A DNA stretch of 64,000 nucleotides from Mesorhizobium loti (GCF_013170705.1 NZ_CP033334.1:1736001-1800000); one strand, 5' to 3'; counted from the first letter of the stretch, positions 53,701-62,692 are shown. Numbers and translations are program-made. The notes: generated from the sequence alone by a model not told the origin.

Positions 53701-54592
53701 CTCCCTTGCCTGCAATGCTTCCCCTGGTCTGCCGCGCCGTTGCCAGGCCAACGCCGAAAGTCGTGATGGCCATGCCGACGATCTGCAGCGCGTTGAGCTG
53801 CTCGTCGAACAACGCCCAGGCGATGACCGCCGTTACCGCCGGGACGAGGTAGAACAGCGAGGCGACCTTCGACATCTCGCCGTCGCGGATCATCACCATC
53901 AACAGGAAGATGGCGCCGAGCGACAGCACCAGTACGAGCCAGGCCATGGCGAAGATCAGTTCGCCGTTGATGACGACGGTGTGCGTCTCGAAAGCAAGCG
54001 CGGCGAGGATCATCAGCGAGGCGCCGCCGACATATTGCCACATGGTGGCGGCCACGAGGTCGCCGCCGGAAGCGAAACGCTTCTGCCAGATGGTGCCGGC
54101 GCTCATGCCGAGCACCGAGACCAACGAGGCGGTCAGGGTCGCGGCGGTGACGCCGCCGCCAAGCGCCCCAAGTTTTGGCCACAGCACGATGACGATGCCG
54201 ATCAGGCCAATGCCCAGGCCAAGCCAGTGGCGCGGCAGGATTGCCTCGCCGAGGAACTTGCCGGCAAGCACTGCCGTGATCAGCGGTTGCAGGCCGACGA
54301 TCAGGGCTGAAAACCCTGCCGGCATGCCCCTGTGGATGGCCCAGAAGACGGCGCCGAGATAGACGCCATGCATGAGCACGCCGGCGCCGGTGGCGTGCAG
54401 CGCCTCCTTGCGGGTGGCTCGCTTCGAGCCCAGCACCGGCATCAGGGTAGCCAGCAGGATGGCGGCGATGACGAAACGCGCGGCGAGGAAGGTGAACGGC
54501 TCCGCCCATGGCATGGCGTAGCGCGCGCCGATGAAGCCGGTCGCCCACAGGACGACGAAGGTGGCGGGGATGAACCGCTTGATGCTGTGCAT
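53678..54592 (-). CDS. EamA/DMT-family transporter
   Basis: A 304-residue carrier with ten hydrophobic segments in two EamA repeats: PATFVVLWATGFIGARYAMP opens the first and SVLGMSAGTIWQKRFASGG the second. The family exports metabolites, but the substrate is unknown. The last residues (GGIEELRN) are coded by the octanucleotide repeat, so repeat number would change the tail. Start chosen at MHSIKRF; an upstream in-frame ATG is less likely. Confidence 0.87.
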   Translation of the reverse strand: MHSIKRFIPATFVVLWATGFIGARYAMPWAEPFTFLAARFVIAAILLATLMPVLGSKRATRKEALHATGAGVLMHGVYLGAVFWAIHRGMPAGFSALIVGLQPLITAVLAGKFLGEAILPRHWLGLGIGLIGIVIVLWPKLGALGGGVTAATLTASLVSVLGMSAGTIWQKRFASGGDLVAATMWQYVGGASLMILAALAFETHTVVINGELIFAMAWLVLVLSLGAIFLLMVMIRDGEMSKVASLFYLVPAVTAVIAWALFDEQLNALQIVGMAITTFGVGLATARQTRGSIAGKGGIEELRN

Positions 54593-54737
54593 TTTCCGGA
54601 GACCGCCGCAGAGAGTTGACCGTGGCGATGCTCTAGTCCCGTTCAACGCAGCGCGCAAAACGAAACGATTGATCCATGCATCACGGGAATTCAATCGGCG
54701 GCGCGTCCGGCATGCGGTTCTCCCGACCTCGTGGAGG

Positions 54738-55613
54738 TCAAAGTCCGATCATCCGCCTGATGTCGTCAGGTGTCGCGCCGGCCCCGCGCAGCTTGGCAAG
54801 GCCGGTGTCGCCAAGGCTCTTCGACAGTTTTCGCCCGTCCGGCCCGAGGATGAGCCGATGGTGGAAATAGGCGGGTTGCGGCAGCACGAGCAATTCCTGC
54901 AGCAGGCGCTGCACGCCGGTGGCGGAAAACAGGTCCTGGCCGCGCACGACATGGCTGACGCGTTGCAGGGCGTCGTCGACAATGACGGCGAGGTGGTAGC
55001 TGGTCGGGATGTCGCGCCGTGCCACGATCACGTCGCCCCAATCCTGTGGACGGGCCTCGACAGGGCGCGTCGCGGATAGCGTCTCATCGGTGAATTCGGT
55101 CCAGGCGAGATCCCTGCCGACACGCGTCATGGCGGCGCCGACATCCAGCCGCCAGGCAAAAGGCTCGTTGCCGGCGATGCGCCGTTTGCGTTCTTTCACC
55201 GGCAGCGCCTTGTCTGCTGGGGGATAGAGCGGCACGCCATCGGGATCGCGCGGCCAGTCACGCCCGCGCCTTTCGCTATCGGCGATGAAGGCCCTGATGT
55301 CGCCTCGGCTCATGAAGGCGGGATAGACGAGTTCTTCACGGATCAGCCGGTCAAGCACCGCCCGATACTCCGCGAAATGCTCGGACTGGCGGCGCACCGG
55401 CTCTTCCCAGCCAAGCCCCAGCCATTTCAGATCGGCAAGCACGCCCGCCTCGAATTGCGGCGTGCAGCGCGTGGTGTCGATATCCTCGATGCGCAGCAGC
55501 AGGCGGCCGCCGCTGGCCTTTGCCAGTTCCTGGTTGAGCAGCGCCGAATAGGCATGGCCGAGATGCAGTTCGCCGTTGGGGCTGGGCGCGAAGCGGAATG
55601 TCAGGAGCGTCAT
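54738..55613 (-). CDS. gluQRS: Glutamyl-Q tRNA(Asp) synthetase
   Basis: Activates glutamate and attaches it to queuosine in tRNA(Asp). The 291-residue protein is a truncated glutamyl-tRNA synthetase with no anticodon-binding domain. It has RFAPSPNGELHLGHAYSALL (HIGH motif as HLGH), LRIEDIDTTRC, SYHLAVIVDDALQRVSHVVR and the KMSKS-type KLSKSLGD. The cysteines that hold zinc in E. coli GluQRS are absent: the YPAFMSRGDIRAF segment has none. Confidence 0.93.
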   Translation of the reverse strand: MTLLTFRFAPSPNGELHLGHAYSALLNQELAKASGGRLLLRIEDIDTTRCTPQFEAGVLADLKWLGLGWEEPVRRQSEHFAEYRAVLDRLIREELVYPAFMSRGDIRAFIADSERRGRDWPRDPDGVPLYPPADKALPVKERKRRIAGNEPFAWRLDVGAAMTRVGRDLAWTEFTDETLSATRPVEARPQDWGDVIVARRDIPTSYHLAVIVDDALQRVSHVVRGQDLFSATGVQRLLQELLVLPQPAYFHHRLILGPDGRKLSKSLGDTGLAKLRGAGATPDDIRRMIGL

Positions 55614-55688
55614 GTCTCTGGCGGCAATCGGGTTGTGCTGCTGTTTCGGCGGTTGCTACCTTGCGGCACATTGCAGGACAAGGAAACC

Positions 55689-56330
55689 ATGCAACGCATC
55701 GCGACACTGGACGACATTGCCCGCGGGCTCGATGCGCTTTGCATCATCGATCCGCGCCTGGAAAAGGTGCGAGGCATGGCCGGCGAGGTGCCGCTCAGGC
55801 TTTCGGAGCCAGGGTTCAGGAGCCTGGCCTCGATCATCGTCTCGCAACAGGTCTCCCGGGCGAGCGCCGATGCGATCTTTGGCCGGCTGACCAGGCTCGT
55901 CGATCCGCTGACGCCGCAGGCGATCCTGGCCGCCGGCGAGGACATGTTTCGCGAGGCCGGCCTGTCGCGGCCCAAGCAGCGCGGACTGATCGCGGTTGCC
56001 CAGGCCGTGGCCGACGGGCTCGACCTCAATCACCTCTGTTCGCTCGACGCGGCCGATGCGATCACTGCGATGACCGCGGTGCCCGGGATCGGTCCCTGGA
56101 CGGCGCAAGTGTACCTTCTGTTTGCCGCCGGGCACCCCGACATCTTTCCCGCGCGCGATGTCGCGCTGCAAACGGCGGTCGGCCACGCGCTCGGCATCGA
56201 CCCGCGTCCGCCGGAGAAAACATTGATCGCATTGGCCGAATCATGGAGCCCGTGGCGAGGTGTCGCATCGCGGCTTTTCTGGTCCTATTATCGCGAAACC
56301 AGGGGCAGGGACGCCGCGCCGCCATCCTGA
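55689..56330 (+). CDS. DNA-3-methyladenine glycosylase (AlkA/HhH-GPD type)
   Basis: A 213-residue base-excision repair enzyme that removes alkylated bases. It shows SLASIIVSQQVSRASADAIF, SRPKQRGLIAVAQAV and the helix-hairpin-helix plus GPD motif AVPGIGPWTAQVYLLFAAGH then PDIFPARD with the catalytic aspartate. It lacks the N-terminal AlkA domain, as in other short rhizobial forms. A AAGGA site precedes the ATG. Divergent from gluQRS by 75 bases. Confidence 0.92.
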   Translation: MQRIATLDDIARGLDALCIIDPRLEKVRGMAGEVPLRLSEPGFRSLASIIVSQQVSRASADAIFGRLTRLVDPLTPQAILAAGEDMFREAGLSRPKQRGLIAVAQAVADGLDLNHLCSLDAADAITAMTAVPGIGPWTAQVYLLFAAGHPDIFPARDVALQTAVGHALGIDPRPPEKTLIALAESWSPWRGVASRLFWSYYRETRGRDAAPPS

Positions 56331-56458
56331 ATCCGCAAAAAAGCATAAAAATCGGGGGTTTTTGACGCTTTGGGCAAGCGACAATCCGCTTCACATCCCT
56401 GTCATGTCGGGCTTACAGTATCCGCGCCGTTCGGATCTAGAACCAAGGAGGTAAACAC

Positions 56459-57016
56459 GTGACGGTCGCCGTATCTCCGGATGGGCTTCCAGCACTGGTG
56501 CTGAATGCGGATTACCGTCCGCTCAGCTATTACCCCTTGTCGCTCTGGTCCTGGCAGGATGCCATCAAGGCGGTGTTCCTCGACCGGGTGAACATCGTCG
56601 CCGAATACGAGCATGCGGTGTCTTCGCCGACCTTCTCCATGAAGCTGCCGAGCGTGGTCAGCCTGAAGGCCTATGTGAAGCCGTCCAGGCATCCGGCCTT
56701 CACCCGCTTCAATGTGTTCCTGCGCGATCGCTTCCAATGCCAGTATTGCGGCACACCCGAGGATCTGACCTTCGACCATGTCATCCCGCGCCATCGCGGC
56801 GGCGCGACGACCTGGGAGAATGTCGTCGCCGCCTGTTCGCCCTGCAACCTCAGGAAGGGCGGCATGATGCCGGCGCACGCCAAGATGTGGCCGCTGCAGA
56901 AGCCTTACCAGCCGACGGTGCACGACCTGCACAACAACGGCCGCCTGTTCCCGCCGAACCATCTGCATGAAAGCTGGATGGATTATCTCTACTGGGATGT
57001 CGAACTCGAACCATAG
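56459..57016 (+). CDS. HNH endonuclease family protein
   Basis: A 185-residue protein starting at a GTG after a perfect AAGGAGG site. N-terminal half: ALVLNADYRPLSYYPLSLWS then WQDAIKAVFLDRV. C-terminal half is an HNH fold with zinc cysteines: FQCQYCGTPEDLTFDHVIPR, HRGGATTWENVVAACSPCNL then RKG. These stand-alone HNH proteins are conserved in alphaproteobacteria; a DNA target has not been shown. Not part of a restriction or homing cassette here. Confidence 0.9.
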   Translation: MTVAVSPDGLPALVLNADYRPLSYYPLSLWSWQDAIKAVFLDRVNIVAEYEHAVSSPTFSMKLPSVVSLKAYVKPSRHPAFTRFNVFLRDRFQCQYCGTPEDLTFDHVIPRHRGGATTWENVVAACSPCNLRKGGMMPAHAKMWPLQKPYQPTVHDLHNNGRLFPPNHLHESWMDYLYWDVELEP

Positions 57017-57205
57017 AGTTCGGCAGAAATCCGCCATGCTGGCCGCTTGACGCAGCTTTCTGTGCTTCCCCGTTCTACTGCGTCGCAGTTGAACTTTGCT
57101 CACGTACCTAAGTACGCTCCGCTCCGGTTCTCGAAAGCCGCGCCATTCGACTCAGCCTGCCGAATTTTGCTCGAACCATGCGCCGTGGGGCACAATCGAA
57201 TTTGA

Positions 57206-57724
57206 TCAGTCGCGGGCCAGCGCACCCCGGAAGGCGACAGCGGCCAGGACGAGGCTGGCGATGGCATTCCAACCGGCCAGCGACAGGCCGAGGATGCGCA
57301 AAGCCGCCTTGTCGCAGGAGGGCGGCACGAATTTGTCGAGCGCGTCGAGCACGCCCTTGCCGCCGGTGTCGACCGGGCCGGCGCCCGCCGTGCAGTCGGT
57401 CGGGCCGGCCCACCACTGCCATTCGACGCCGGAATGGTAGACGCCGAGATAGAGGCCGTAGAGCATCAGGAGACCGCCAATGCCCAGCAGGCCGCGCGTC
57501 AGCCAAGCGGGCGCGCGCAGCATCGATGCGATCACCGCCAGCACCATCAGCGGCACGCCGATATAGTAGGGGGTGCGCTGTTCCAGGCAGAGATGGCAGG
57601 GGATGTAGCCGCCAATATACTGGAAGCCGAGCGCCGAGCCGACGGTCGCGGCCATGGCGACGGCGAGAAAAAGGGCGGTCCGCGTCCGCTGACGTGCGGT
57701 ATCGATATTCATGGTCGCTGTCAT
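57206..57724 (-). CDS. dsbB: Disulfide bond formation protein DsbB
   Basis: Inner-membrane quinone-linked oxidase that re-oxidises DsbA. The 172-residue protein has four hydrophobic helices and the two periplasmic cysteine pairs: PCHLCLEQRTPYY (with the quinone-site arginine nearby) and a second pair in TDC ... PPSCDKAAL. Start is the first of two nearby ATGs (MTATMNID). Its DsbA partner is not in the window. Confidence 0.9.
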   Translation of the reverse strand: MTATMNIDTARQRTRTALFLAVAMAATVGSALGFQYIGGYIPCHLCLEQRTPYYIGVPLMVLAVIASMLRAPAWLTRGLLGIGGLLMLYGLYLGVYHSGVEWQWWAGPTDCTAGAGPVDTGGKGVLDALDKFVPPSCDKAALRILGLSLAGWNAIASLVLAAVAFRGALARD

Positions 57725-57803
57725 GGGCTTTCGTCCGTTGTGTTCGCCACCCGCCGGGTCCGCTTGCTCCTCAAAACCGTCACCCAGTTTTGAGACCGGG
57801 GCC

Positions 57804-58391
57804 TCAGAGCGCGTATTTGATCAGGATATAGAGCAAAATCAGGGCAGCCGCGGCGGCGCCGACGATCAGGCCAAGGCGCTTTTCGATGAACTCGCGGATC
57901 GACTCGCCGTAGCGGCGCAACAACCAGGCCAGCAGCAGGAAACGGGCGCCGCGCGCCACGATGGCCAGCACGATGAACAGCGCCAGATTGACGCCGATGA
58001 CGCCGGACAGGATCGTCACCACCTTGATCGGCGGCAGGTGCGCCGCGCCCGAGGTGATCAGCATCAGGATGATGAAGCCGATGCCCGACGAGGTGCGCAG
58101 TTGCTCGAATTCATCATACTTGCCGTAGAATTCGAGGATCGGCCGTGCCACCGCCTCATAGGCGTAGTGGCCGATGAACCAGCCGGCAATGCCGCCCAGC
58201 ACCGAGGCGGCGGTGGCGATCAGCGCATAGCGATAAGCACGATCCGGCCGCGACAGCGCCATCGGCAGATAGAGCACATCGGCCGGCACCAGGAACACAG
58301 AGCTTTCGACGAAAGCGATGAAGGCCAGCCACCATTCCGCGGATTTGCGGGCCGCCAGCGACAAGGTCCAGTCGTACAGTCCGCGAAGCAT
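57804..58391 (-). CDS. YqaA family (VTT/DedA-like) membrane protein
   Basis: A 195-residue protein with four to five hydrophobic segments. It carries SAEWWLAFIAFVESSVFLVP then ADVLYLP (the re-entrant E...P..P motif of VTT-domain proteins), GGIAGWFIGHYAYEAVARP and AIVARGARFLLLAWLLRRYG. Relatives take part in membrane lipid or export functions but this group is uncharacterised. An AGAGCC/GGAGAG site supports this start over an ATG 8 codons upstream. dsbB lies 79 bases downstream on the same strand. Confidence 0.85.
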   Translation of the reverse strand: MLRGLYDWTLSLAARKSAEWWLAFIAFVESSVFLVPADVLYLPMALSRPDRAYRYALIATAASVLGGIAGWFIGHYAYEAVARPILEFYGKYDEFEQLRTSSGIGFIILMLITSGAAHLPPIKVVTILSGVIGVNLALFIVLAIVARGARFLLLAWLLRRYGESIREFIEKRLGLIVGAAAAALILLYILIKYAL

Positions 58392-58605
58392 CGGCTCTCC
58401 TAATGCATGGTCCATAATGCGCAGCCGCCCGGGGACAATGGCAGGGACGAAACAGGGGCCCAGGCTTGCGCGTCGGTGCCTTCAGACCCGCCACGCTTCA
58501 TGCGCCGCCTGTCTAGAAAGATTTTCCGCGCCGCACAATGGCAGCGCCGCCATGAAATCGAAAGGCGCAGTTGGTCGCATCCGGGGACAGCTGAGAATTG
58601 GCCAG
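58392..58605. other. Intergenic region upstream of the tRNA promoter
   Basis: About 210 bases between the YqaA start and the tRNA promoter. It must hold the YqaA promoter. Short open frames here have no family pattern or ribosome site. Nothing else seen. Confidence 0.4.
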
Positions 58606-58633
58606 TTGACGAACAGGCCTCCGACCGTATAGT
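58606..58633 (+). promoter_or_regulatory. Promoter of tRNA-Leu
   Basis: TTGACG (-35) and TATAGT (-10) are 16 bases apart, and the -10 ends about 28 bases before the tRNA. This is a strong housekeeping sigma-type promoter. Confidence 0.75.
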
Positions 58634-58661
58634 CCGCGCCCATCCAGGCTCTCCGGCCTGA

Positions 58662-58746
58662 GCCCCTATGGCGGAATTGGTAGACGCGCTCGACTCAAAA
58701 TCGAGTTCCGCAAGGAGTGCTGGTTCGATCCCGGCTAGGGGCACCA
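58662..58746 (+). tRNA. tRNA-Leu (anticodon CAA)
   Basis: An 85-base tRNA with acceptor stem GCCCCTA/TAGGGGC, anticodon stem CTCGA/TCGAG around the loop CTCAAAA (anticodon CAA), a long variable arm as expected of tRNA-Leu, T-loop GGTTCGATCCC and an encoded CCA end. It reads UUG codons. Confidence 0.95.
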
Positions 58747-58813
58747 TTCCATGTTCAGACCTGATCGTATTGCTCGCCTGCCCATAATGCAGGGCAAATC
58801 CGCCGACAGGATT

Positions 58814-58851
58814 GAGGGCGCAGGCCAGCTTCAGTGCCAGCCTGCGCCCTC
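58814..58851 (-). terminator. Strong stem-loop after the outer-membrane protein gene
   Basis: A perfect 12-base stem GAGGGCGCAGGC/GCCTGCGCCCTC with a 14-base loop starts 10 bases after the stop codon of the outer-membrane protein gene. Only a weak T content follows on the reverse strand, so it is a likely but not ideal terminator. Confidence 0.65.
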
Positions 58852-58861
58852 TCCAGTCCGC

Positions 58862-59542
58862 TCAGAGCGAATGCTTATAGCCGATCGCGATATTCCATTT
58901 GTCGCCCGCGAGATCGTTGTAGGGGGCTGAAGTGGTGTCGGTCTTCTTCCAGGAATAGCCAACGCTGGCATAGACCGCGTTGGTGGAGTCGATGCTGTAG
59001 GTCAATCCGGTGGCCAGCTTTGGCGTTTCCCAGGTGGTGTTGAAGGCATTGCGGTAGCGGAAGTTGAAGACGTTCCAGGTCCATTGCTTGGAGACCTTCC
59101 AATCGCCCGCGATATACAGGGCGTAGTAAGGAACATTCGCATTGGCATCCGCATCCTTGATGATGCCCGTATCGTGCCAGGTGTAGCCGAGCCCCAGGCT
59201 GGGGGTCAGGGTCAAGGCATCCGTGACCTTGATTTTGTAGCCGAGGCTGGCTTCGGCGTAGTACTGGGATTTTCCACCGGTCTTGAAGGTGGGCTGGATA
59301 AAGATGCCACCGACGAAATTGTTGTCGAAATTGTGTGAAACGCTGAGCTTGAAATAGGTGTCGGCAAGCGACCGGGCGGTGTTGCTGCCATTGTTGATGG
59401 CGTAGAATTCCGGGCTCCCCTCTATTCCAATCGTCCAGGTCGGCGCTGCCGGTGGCGGGGCTTCGACCAGATCAGCCGCAAAGGCTGATGTGGCCATGGA
59501 CAAGCAAACGCCCAATGGGGCGACGATGGTGCGCAAAAGCAT
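58862..59542 (-). CDS. Outer-membrane beta-barrel protein
   Basis: A 226-residue protein. Signal peptide MLLRTIVAPLGVCLSMATSA with FAADL cleavage context. The mature part is a run of alternating, aromatic-ended strands (YFKLSVSHNFDNNFVGGIFI, AEASLGYKIKVTDALTLTPS, YALYIAGDWKVSKQWTWNVF) and ends IAIGYKHSL. This is a small porin-like or surface-antigen-type barrel of unknown role; no cargo domain. Confidence 0.78.
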   Translation of the reverse strand: MLLRTIVAPLGVCLSMATSAFAADLVEAPPPAAPTWTIGIEGSPEFYAINNGSNTARSLADTYFKLSVSHNFDNNFVGGIFIQPTFKTGGKSQYYAEASLGYKIKVTDALTLTPSLGLGYTWHDTGIIKDADANANVPYYALYIAGDWKVSKQWTWNVFNFRYRNAFNTTWETPKLATGLTYSIDSTNAVYASVGYSWKKTDTTSAPYNDLAGDKWNIAIGYKHSL

Positions 59543-59733
59543 GGTCTTTCCTCGAGATGTGGCGGCGCATCTGATAGAGCGGCGCGTTGGGATGTGGCGG
59601 CGATTTAGCTAGGCGCGCGCCATTACAGTTATGTGACGGTGTGCCGTTCGTGTGGACGTGTTTTGCCGTACAGCTCTCGGCAGGATCTCGGCGATGCAGA
59701 TTGGCCACACCGGCGAGACGGGCGGCGGCACGC

Positions 59734-59847
59734 TCAAACCGGCCGGTTGCGCGGCGGCCGGCCAGCCATCCAGCCGATGGCCAGAAGGGAGATCCGGTCC
59801 CCGAATAGATATTTGAGCAGGATCAAGAGGCCGATCAACAAGGCCAT
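59734..59847 (-). CDS. Possible small transmembrane protein
   Basis: A 37-residue frame starting MALLIGLLILLKYLFGDRIS and ending in a basic tail (GWMAGRPPRNRPV). One clear transmembrane helix, positive-inside tail. It lies between the acetyltransferase gene and the outer-membrane protein gene. There is no recognised family and no strong ribosome site, so it may be non-coding. Confidence 0.3.
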   Translation of the reverse strand: MALLIGLLILLKYLFGDRISLLAIGWMAGRPPRNRPV

Positions 59848-59882
59848 CCAAAGGCCGGGTTGTCGCAAACCGGGGCCGGCAT

Positions 59883-61163
59883 TCAGCGCCGTCTCAACAG
59901 GCTCTTCATACGGTTGCGCAGCAGGCGCGCCATGTTGCGGGTCTCGCGGTAGAGATGCAGTTGCGAGGCGGCCTGGCGGGCGAGGCGGTCGGCGTCCGTG
60001 GTCAGCCCGATCACCAGCGTGCCGATCGGCTTGCGCTCGCTCCACAGCCTGCTCATCACCGGATGGTCGGGCACCGCGCAGGAATCGGTCATCATGATGT
60101 TGGGATCGTCGAGGTGCTGCCGGGTGACCTCGATCATCAGCAGCGTGCCCGGCGAATAGGCGGCCAGCGTCTCGTCATAGGCCGTCTTCCAGGTATAGGC
60201 GACGCCGGCTTCGACGAAGACGATCAGGCAGGCGATGGTGCGGCCGTCGAGCGTCAGCGAATGGATGCGGCACATGTCCTGTTCGGCGAGCCGGTGCACG
60301 GCCTCGCGGGCGAAGGCGGCGCGGAAGCGGTCGATCGCCATGGCTGTGCGCTCGCGGCCCTTCCAGCCGGACGCTTCCAGCGTCAGGAAGCTTTCTATGG
60401 CGTGGCGGATTTCCTCGGGGCCGCGCGCCACCACATGCTCCAGCCTGCCGAGGTCGGCAAGGCGCCGCTTCAGGCGGCGGAACTCGCGATAATGGTGCGA
60501 GCGCAGCGATGCCTTCAGATAGTCGTCGCCGTCGAGCTGGCTCTCCAGCACCGGGCGCAGGGTCTGGCCGGTGGTGACCAGCGTCAGGCCGCGCGTTTCG
60601 GCCACGGTGCCGAGCAGGCTCGCCACCGGGCCATCGAGCCTGATGTCGGGGAGCACGAAGACTTTCGGCAGTTTGAGATGCGGGCGCGACAGCATAGAGA
60701 AGAAGTCCTCGACGACGCCGACCGGATCGTCGCGGTCGACCAGCGGCGTGCCGAGCGGACCGAAGGGGCTCGACCAGGTACGCAACACCGGAACGCCGAG
60801 CGGAACCACCGGGCGCTCCACCGAGATCGGCACCAGGAGGCGCAGCCGGTTGCGGTATTCGTCGCCGTCGCGGATCACGGCCAGCCGCACTTCGCGATCT
60901 TCCAGCCGGGGCATTGCGGGTGCCAGGAAGCGCGGGTTGAAGAAGACGTTCGGCTCGATCGTGCGGGCGCAGAGATAGTCCAGTTCCTCGACCAGGTCGA
61001 AACCGGCCGATGCCGGATAGATGGCAAGCTTGCGCTCGGGCCGGTTGTTGGCGAAGATCTCGATATGGGCGGGGTCGGGGTCGCGCGCCAGCCCGGCAAG
61101 GCCGGACACCATGGCGCCGGCGGTGCCGCCGCTGGTTTCCTCGAGCAACGGGATGGCGGCCAT
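59883..61163 (-). CDS. GNAT-family acetyltransferase, CelD/BioF2-like
   Basis: A 426-residue protein. It has the FemAB/CelD-like double GNAT layout: EIFANNRPERKLAIYPASAG, LLVPISVERPVVPLGVPVLR, then SHHYREFRRLKRRLADLGRL and ESFLTLEASGWKGRERTAMA, a hallmark of the Acetyltransf_6 group, and a final SRLWSERKPIGTLVIGL. Such proteins sit in polysaccharide loci and are thought to acetylate sugars. Its ATG overlaps the flippase stop codon (TGATG), so translation is coupled. Confidence 0.82.
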   Translation of the reverse strand: MAAIPLLEETSGGTAGAMVSGLAGLARDPDPAHIEIFANNRPERKLAIYPASAGFDLVEELDYLCARTIEPNVFFNPRFLAPAMPRLEDREVRLAVIRDGDEYRNRLRLLVPISVERPVVPLGVPVLRTWSSPFGPLGTPLVDRDDPVGVVEDFFSMLSRPHLKLPKVFVLPDIRLDGPVASLLGTVAETRGLTLVTTGQTLRPVLESQLDGDDYLKASLRSHHYREFRRLKRRLADLGRLEHVVARGPEEIRHAIESFLTLEASGWKGRERTAMAIDRFRAAFAREAVHRLAEQDMCRIHSLTLDGRTIACLIVFVEAGVAYTWKTAYDETLAAYSPGTLLMIEVTRQHLDDPNIMMTDSCAVPDHPVMSRLWSERKPIGTLVIGLTTDADRLARQAASQLHLYRETRNMARLLRNRMKSLLRRR

Positions 61164-62563
61164 CAGGCGGCTCCTTTGGCTGGCACAAAGATCGCCATGA
61201 CGATGCCGAGCTTGCGCCACACCGTGAAGGACAGCGCGCTGGCCTCGAAGATCATGGCAAAGGCGGTGGCCATGGCCGCGCCCCACAGACCGAAATGCGG
61301 GATCAGCATCACGTTGAGGCCGATGTTGAAGGCCAGTGTCATGGCATAGACGGCGGCGCAGATGTTCTGGTTGCCGCTCATGGTGAGCAGGCTCTCGCAG
61401 GGACCGACGGCGGCGCGCGCCACGACGCCGAAGACGAGCAGGAACAGAAGCGGATAGCCCGACGTGAATTCGGGGCCAAACAGCACCAGCATGGGTTTGC
61501 CCAGCGCCAGCACCAGCAGCGCCATCAGCAGCGAGGGCCAGAAGGTCCACGACACGGTCTCGCGAGCGAAGGCCGCGAGCTTTTCCGGCTCGCCATGGGT
61601 GAATTGCGCATAGCGCTGGGCAACGCCGGCCTTGACCGCGAAATAGACGAAATGCACCAGCGCCAGCGTCTTGACCGTGGCGAAATAGACGGCGACGTCG
61701 TTGGGATCCATATAGGCGCCGACCATCAGCACGTCGGCGTTGGTGAGCAGGAAGAAGAAGCTTTCGACCAGGAAGATCGGCAGCGAGACGACGAACCATT
61801 GCGCGAAATGCACCTTCATGGGTCCGGCCGGGATCTGCCTTTCCATGCGGTGGGTGACGCCGATGAGCTGAGCGAGCGTGGTGACGTAGGTGGCGGCAAT
61901 GGAGGCGAAAATCGCCGTCCTGGCATCCGCGGCGTAGCCGGCGAAAAGCATCAGCGCCATGAACAGCAGGATCAGCACCGGCCTTATCAGATAGGTCGGC
62001 GAAAGGGCGAAAAGCGCCCAGCTGTTCGCCCTGGCCTGGCCTTGCAACAGATCCGACACCGCGATCATCGGCAGGCAGAAGGCGCCGAGGATGAACGGTA
62101 TCACGTAGTAGTTTTCGATCCAGGGCGCCGCCAGCCAGACGGTGAGCGCGCCTAGCCCGGCGATGATCGTCGAGGCGATCAGCACGAACAGCCGGCTGGC
62201 CACCACGATGCCGCGCAGTTCGTCCATCATGCCGCGCTCGCGGTATTCGGGGATGAAGCGGATGACCGAGGTATGGAAGCCGAGGCAGGCGAGGTTGCCG
62301 ACGATGACCATCGTCACCCAGACAAGCACGAAGATGCCGTATTCGAACGAGCCCATCCAGCGCGCCATCAGCACCTGGCTGATGAAGGCGATGACGGCGC
62401 TCACGATGCGGATGGAGAAGGCGATGACCGACATGCGGCCGGCCTCGCCGCGTTCATCGGCGGTGAACAGCACGGCGTCGATGCGGCCGAGCAGCGGCTC
62501 CACGCGCAGCGCCAAACGCTGCGGCAAGAACCGCCCGGCAGTCGTGGCCGCGGAAAAGCGCAC
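61163..62563 (-). CDS. Polysaccharide flippase (MATE/Wzx-like)
   Basis: A 466-residue inner-membrane protein with about twelve hydrophobic segments and a 45-residue cytoplasmic start. Family runs include VIAFISQVLMARWMGSFEYG, LGFHTSVIRFIPEYRERG, VSLPIFLVESFFFLLTNADV and NIGLNVMLIPHFGLWGAAMA. Wzx-type proteins flip lipid-linked glycans across the inner membrane. It starts at a GTG after a GGAGAG site. It is coupled to an acetyltransferase gene but no glycosyltransferase lies beside it. Confidence 0.85.
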   Translation of the reverse strand: MRFSAATTAGRFLPQRLALRVEPLLGRIDAVLFTADERGEAGRMSVIAFSIRIVSAVIAFISQVLMARWMGSFEYGIFVLVWVTMVIVGNLACLGFHTSVIRFIPEYRERGMMDELRGIVVASRLFVLIASTIIAGLGALTVWLAAPWIENYYVIPFILGAFCLPMIAVSDLLQGQARANSWALFALSPTYLIRPVLILLFMALMLFAGYAADARTAIFASIAATYVTTLAQLIGVTHRMERQIPAGPMKVHFAQWFVVSLPIFLVESFFFLLTNADVLMVGAYMDPNDVAVYFATVKTLALVHFVYFAVKAGVAQRYAQFTHGEPEKLAAFARETVSWTFWPSLLMALLVLALGKPMLVLFGPEFTSGYPLLFLLVFGVVARAAVGPCESLLTMSGNQNICAAVYAMTLAFNIGLNVMLIPHFGLWGAAMATAFAMIFEASALSFTVWRKLGIVMAIFVPAKGAA

Positions 62564-62639
62564 CCCGATCTCTCTCCGTTTTCCGCCTCTTTTTCAGGTT
62601 TTGGTGTAGCGGAGACACATTAAGAAACGGTTGGGTGGG

Positions 62640-62692
62640 TTCTCCCTTCGCCCCGTTTACGGGGAGAAGGTGCCGGCAGGCGGATGAGGGGC
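62640..62692. repeat. REP-like element 1 of an inverted pair
   Basis: Contains the hairpin CCCCGTTTACGGGG and the words GGGAGAAGGTGCCGG and GGCGGATGAGGGGC. An inverted copy lies at 62822. Between the flippase and secA genes. Confidence 0.8.

Noticed and set aside
57017..57205. Small reverse or forward genes between the HNH gene and dsbB
   Set aside because: Frames here have no ribosome site, are short and lack any family pattern. A GTACxxxxGTAC dyad near 57100 is too short to call a site.
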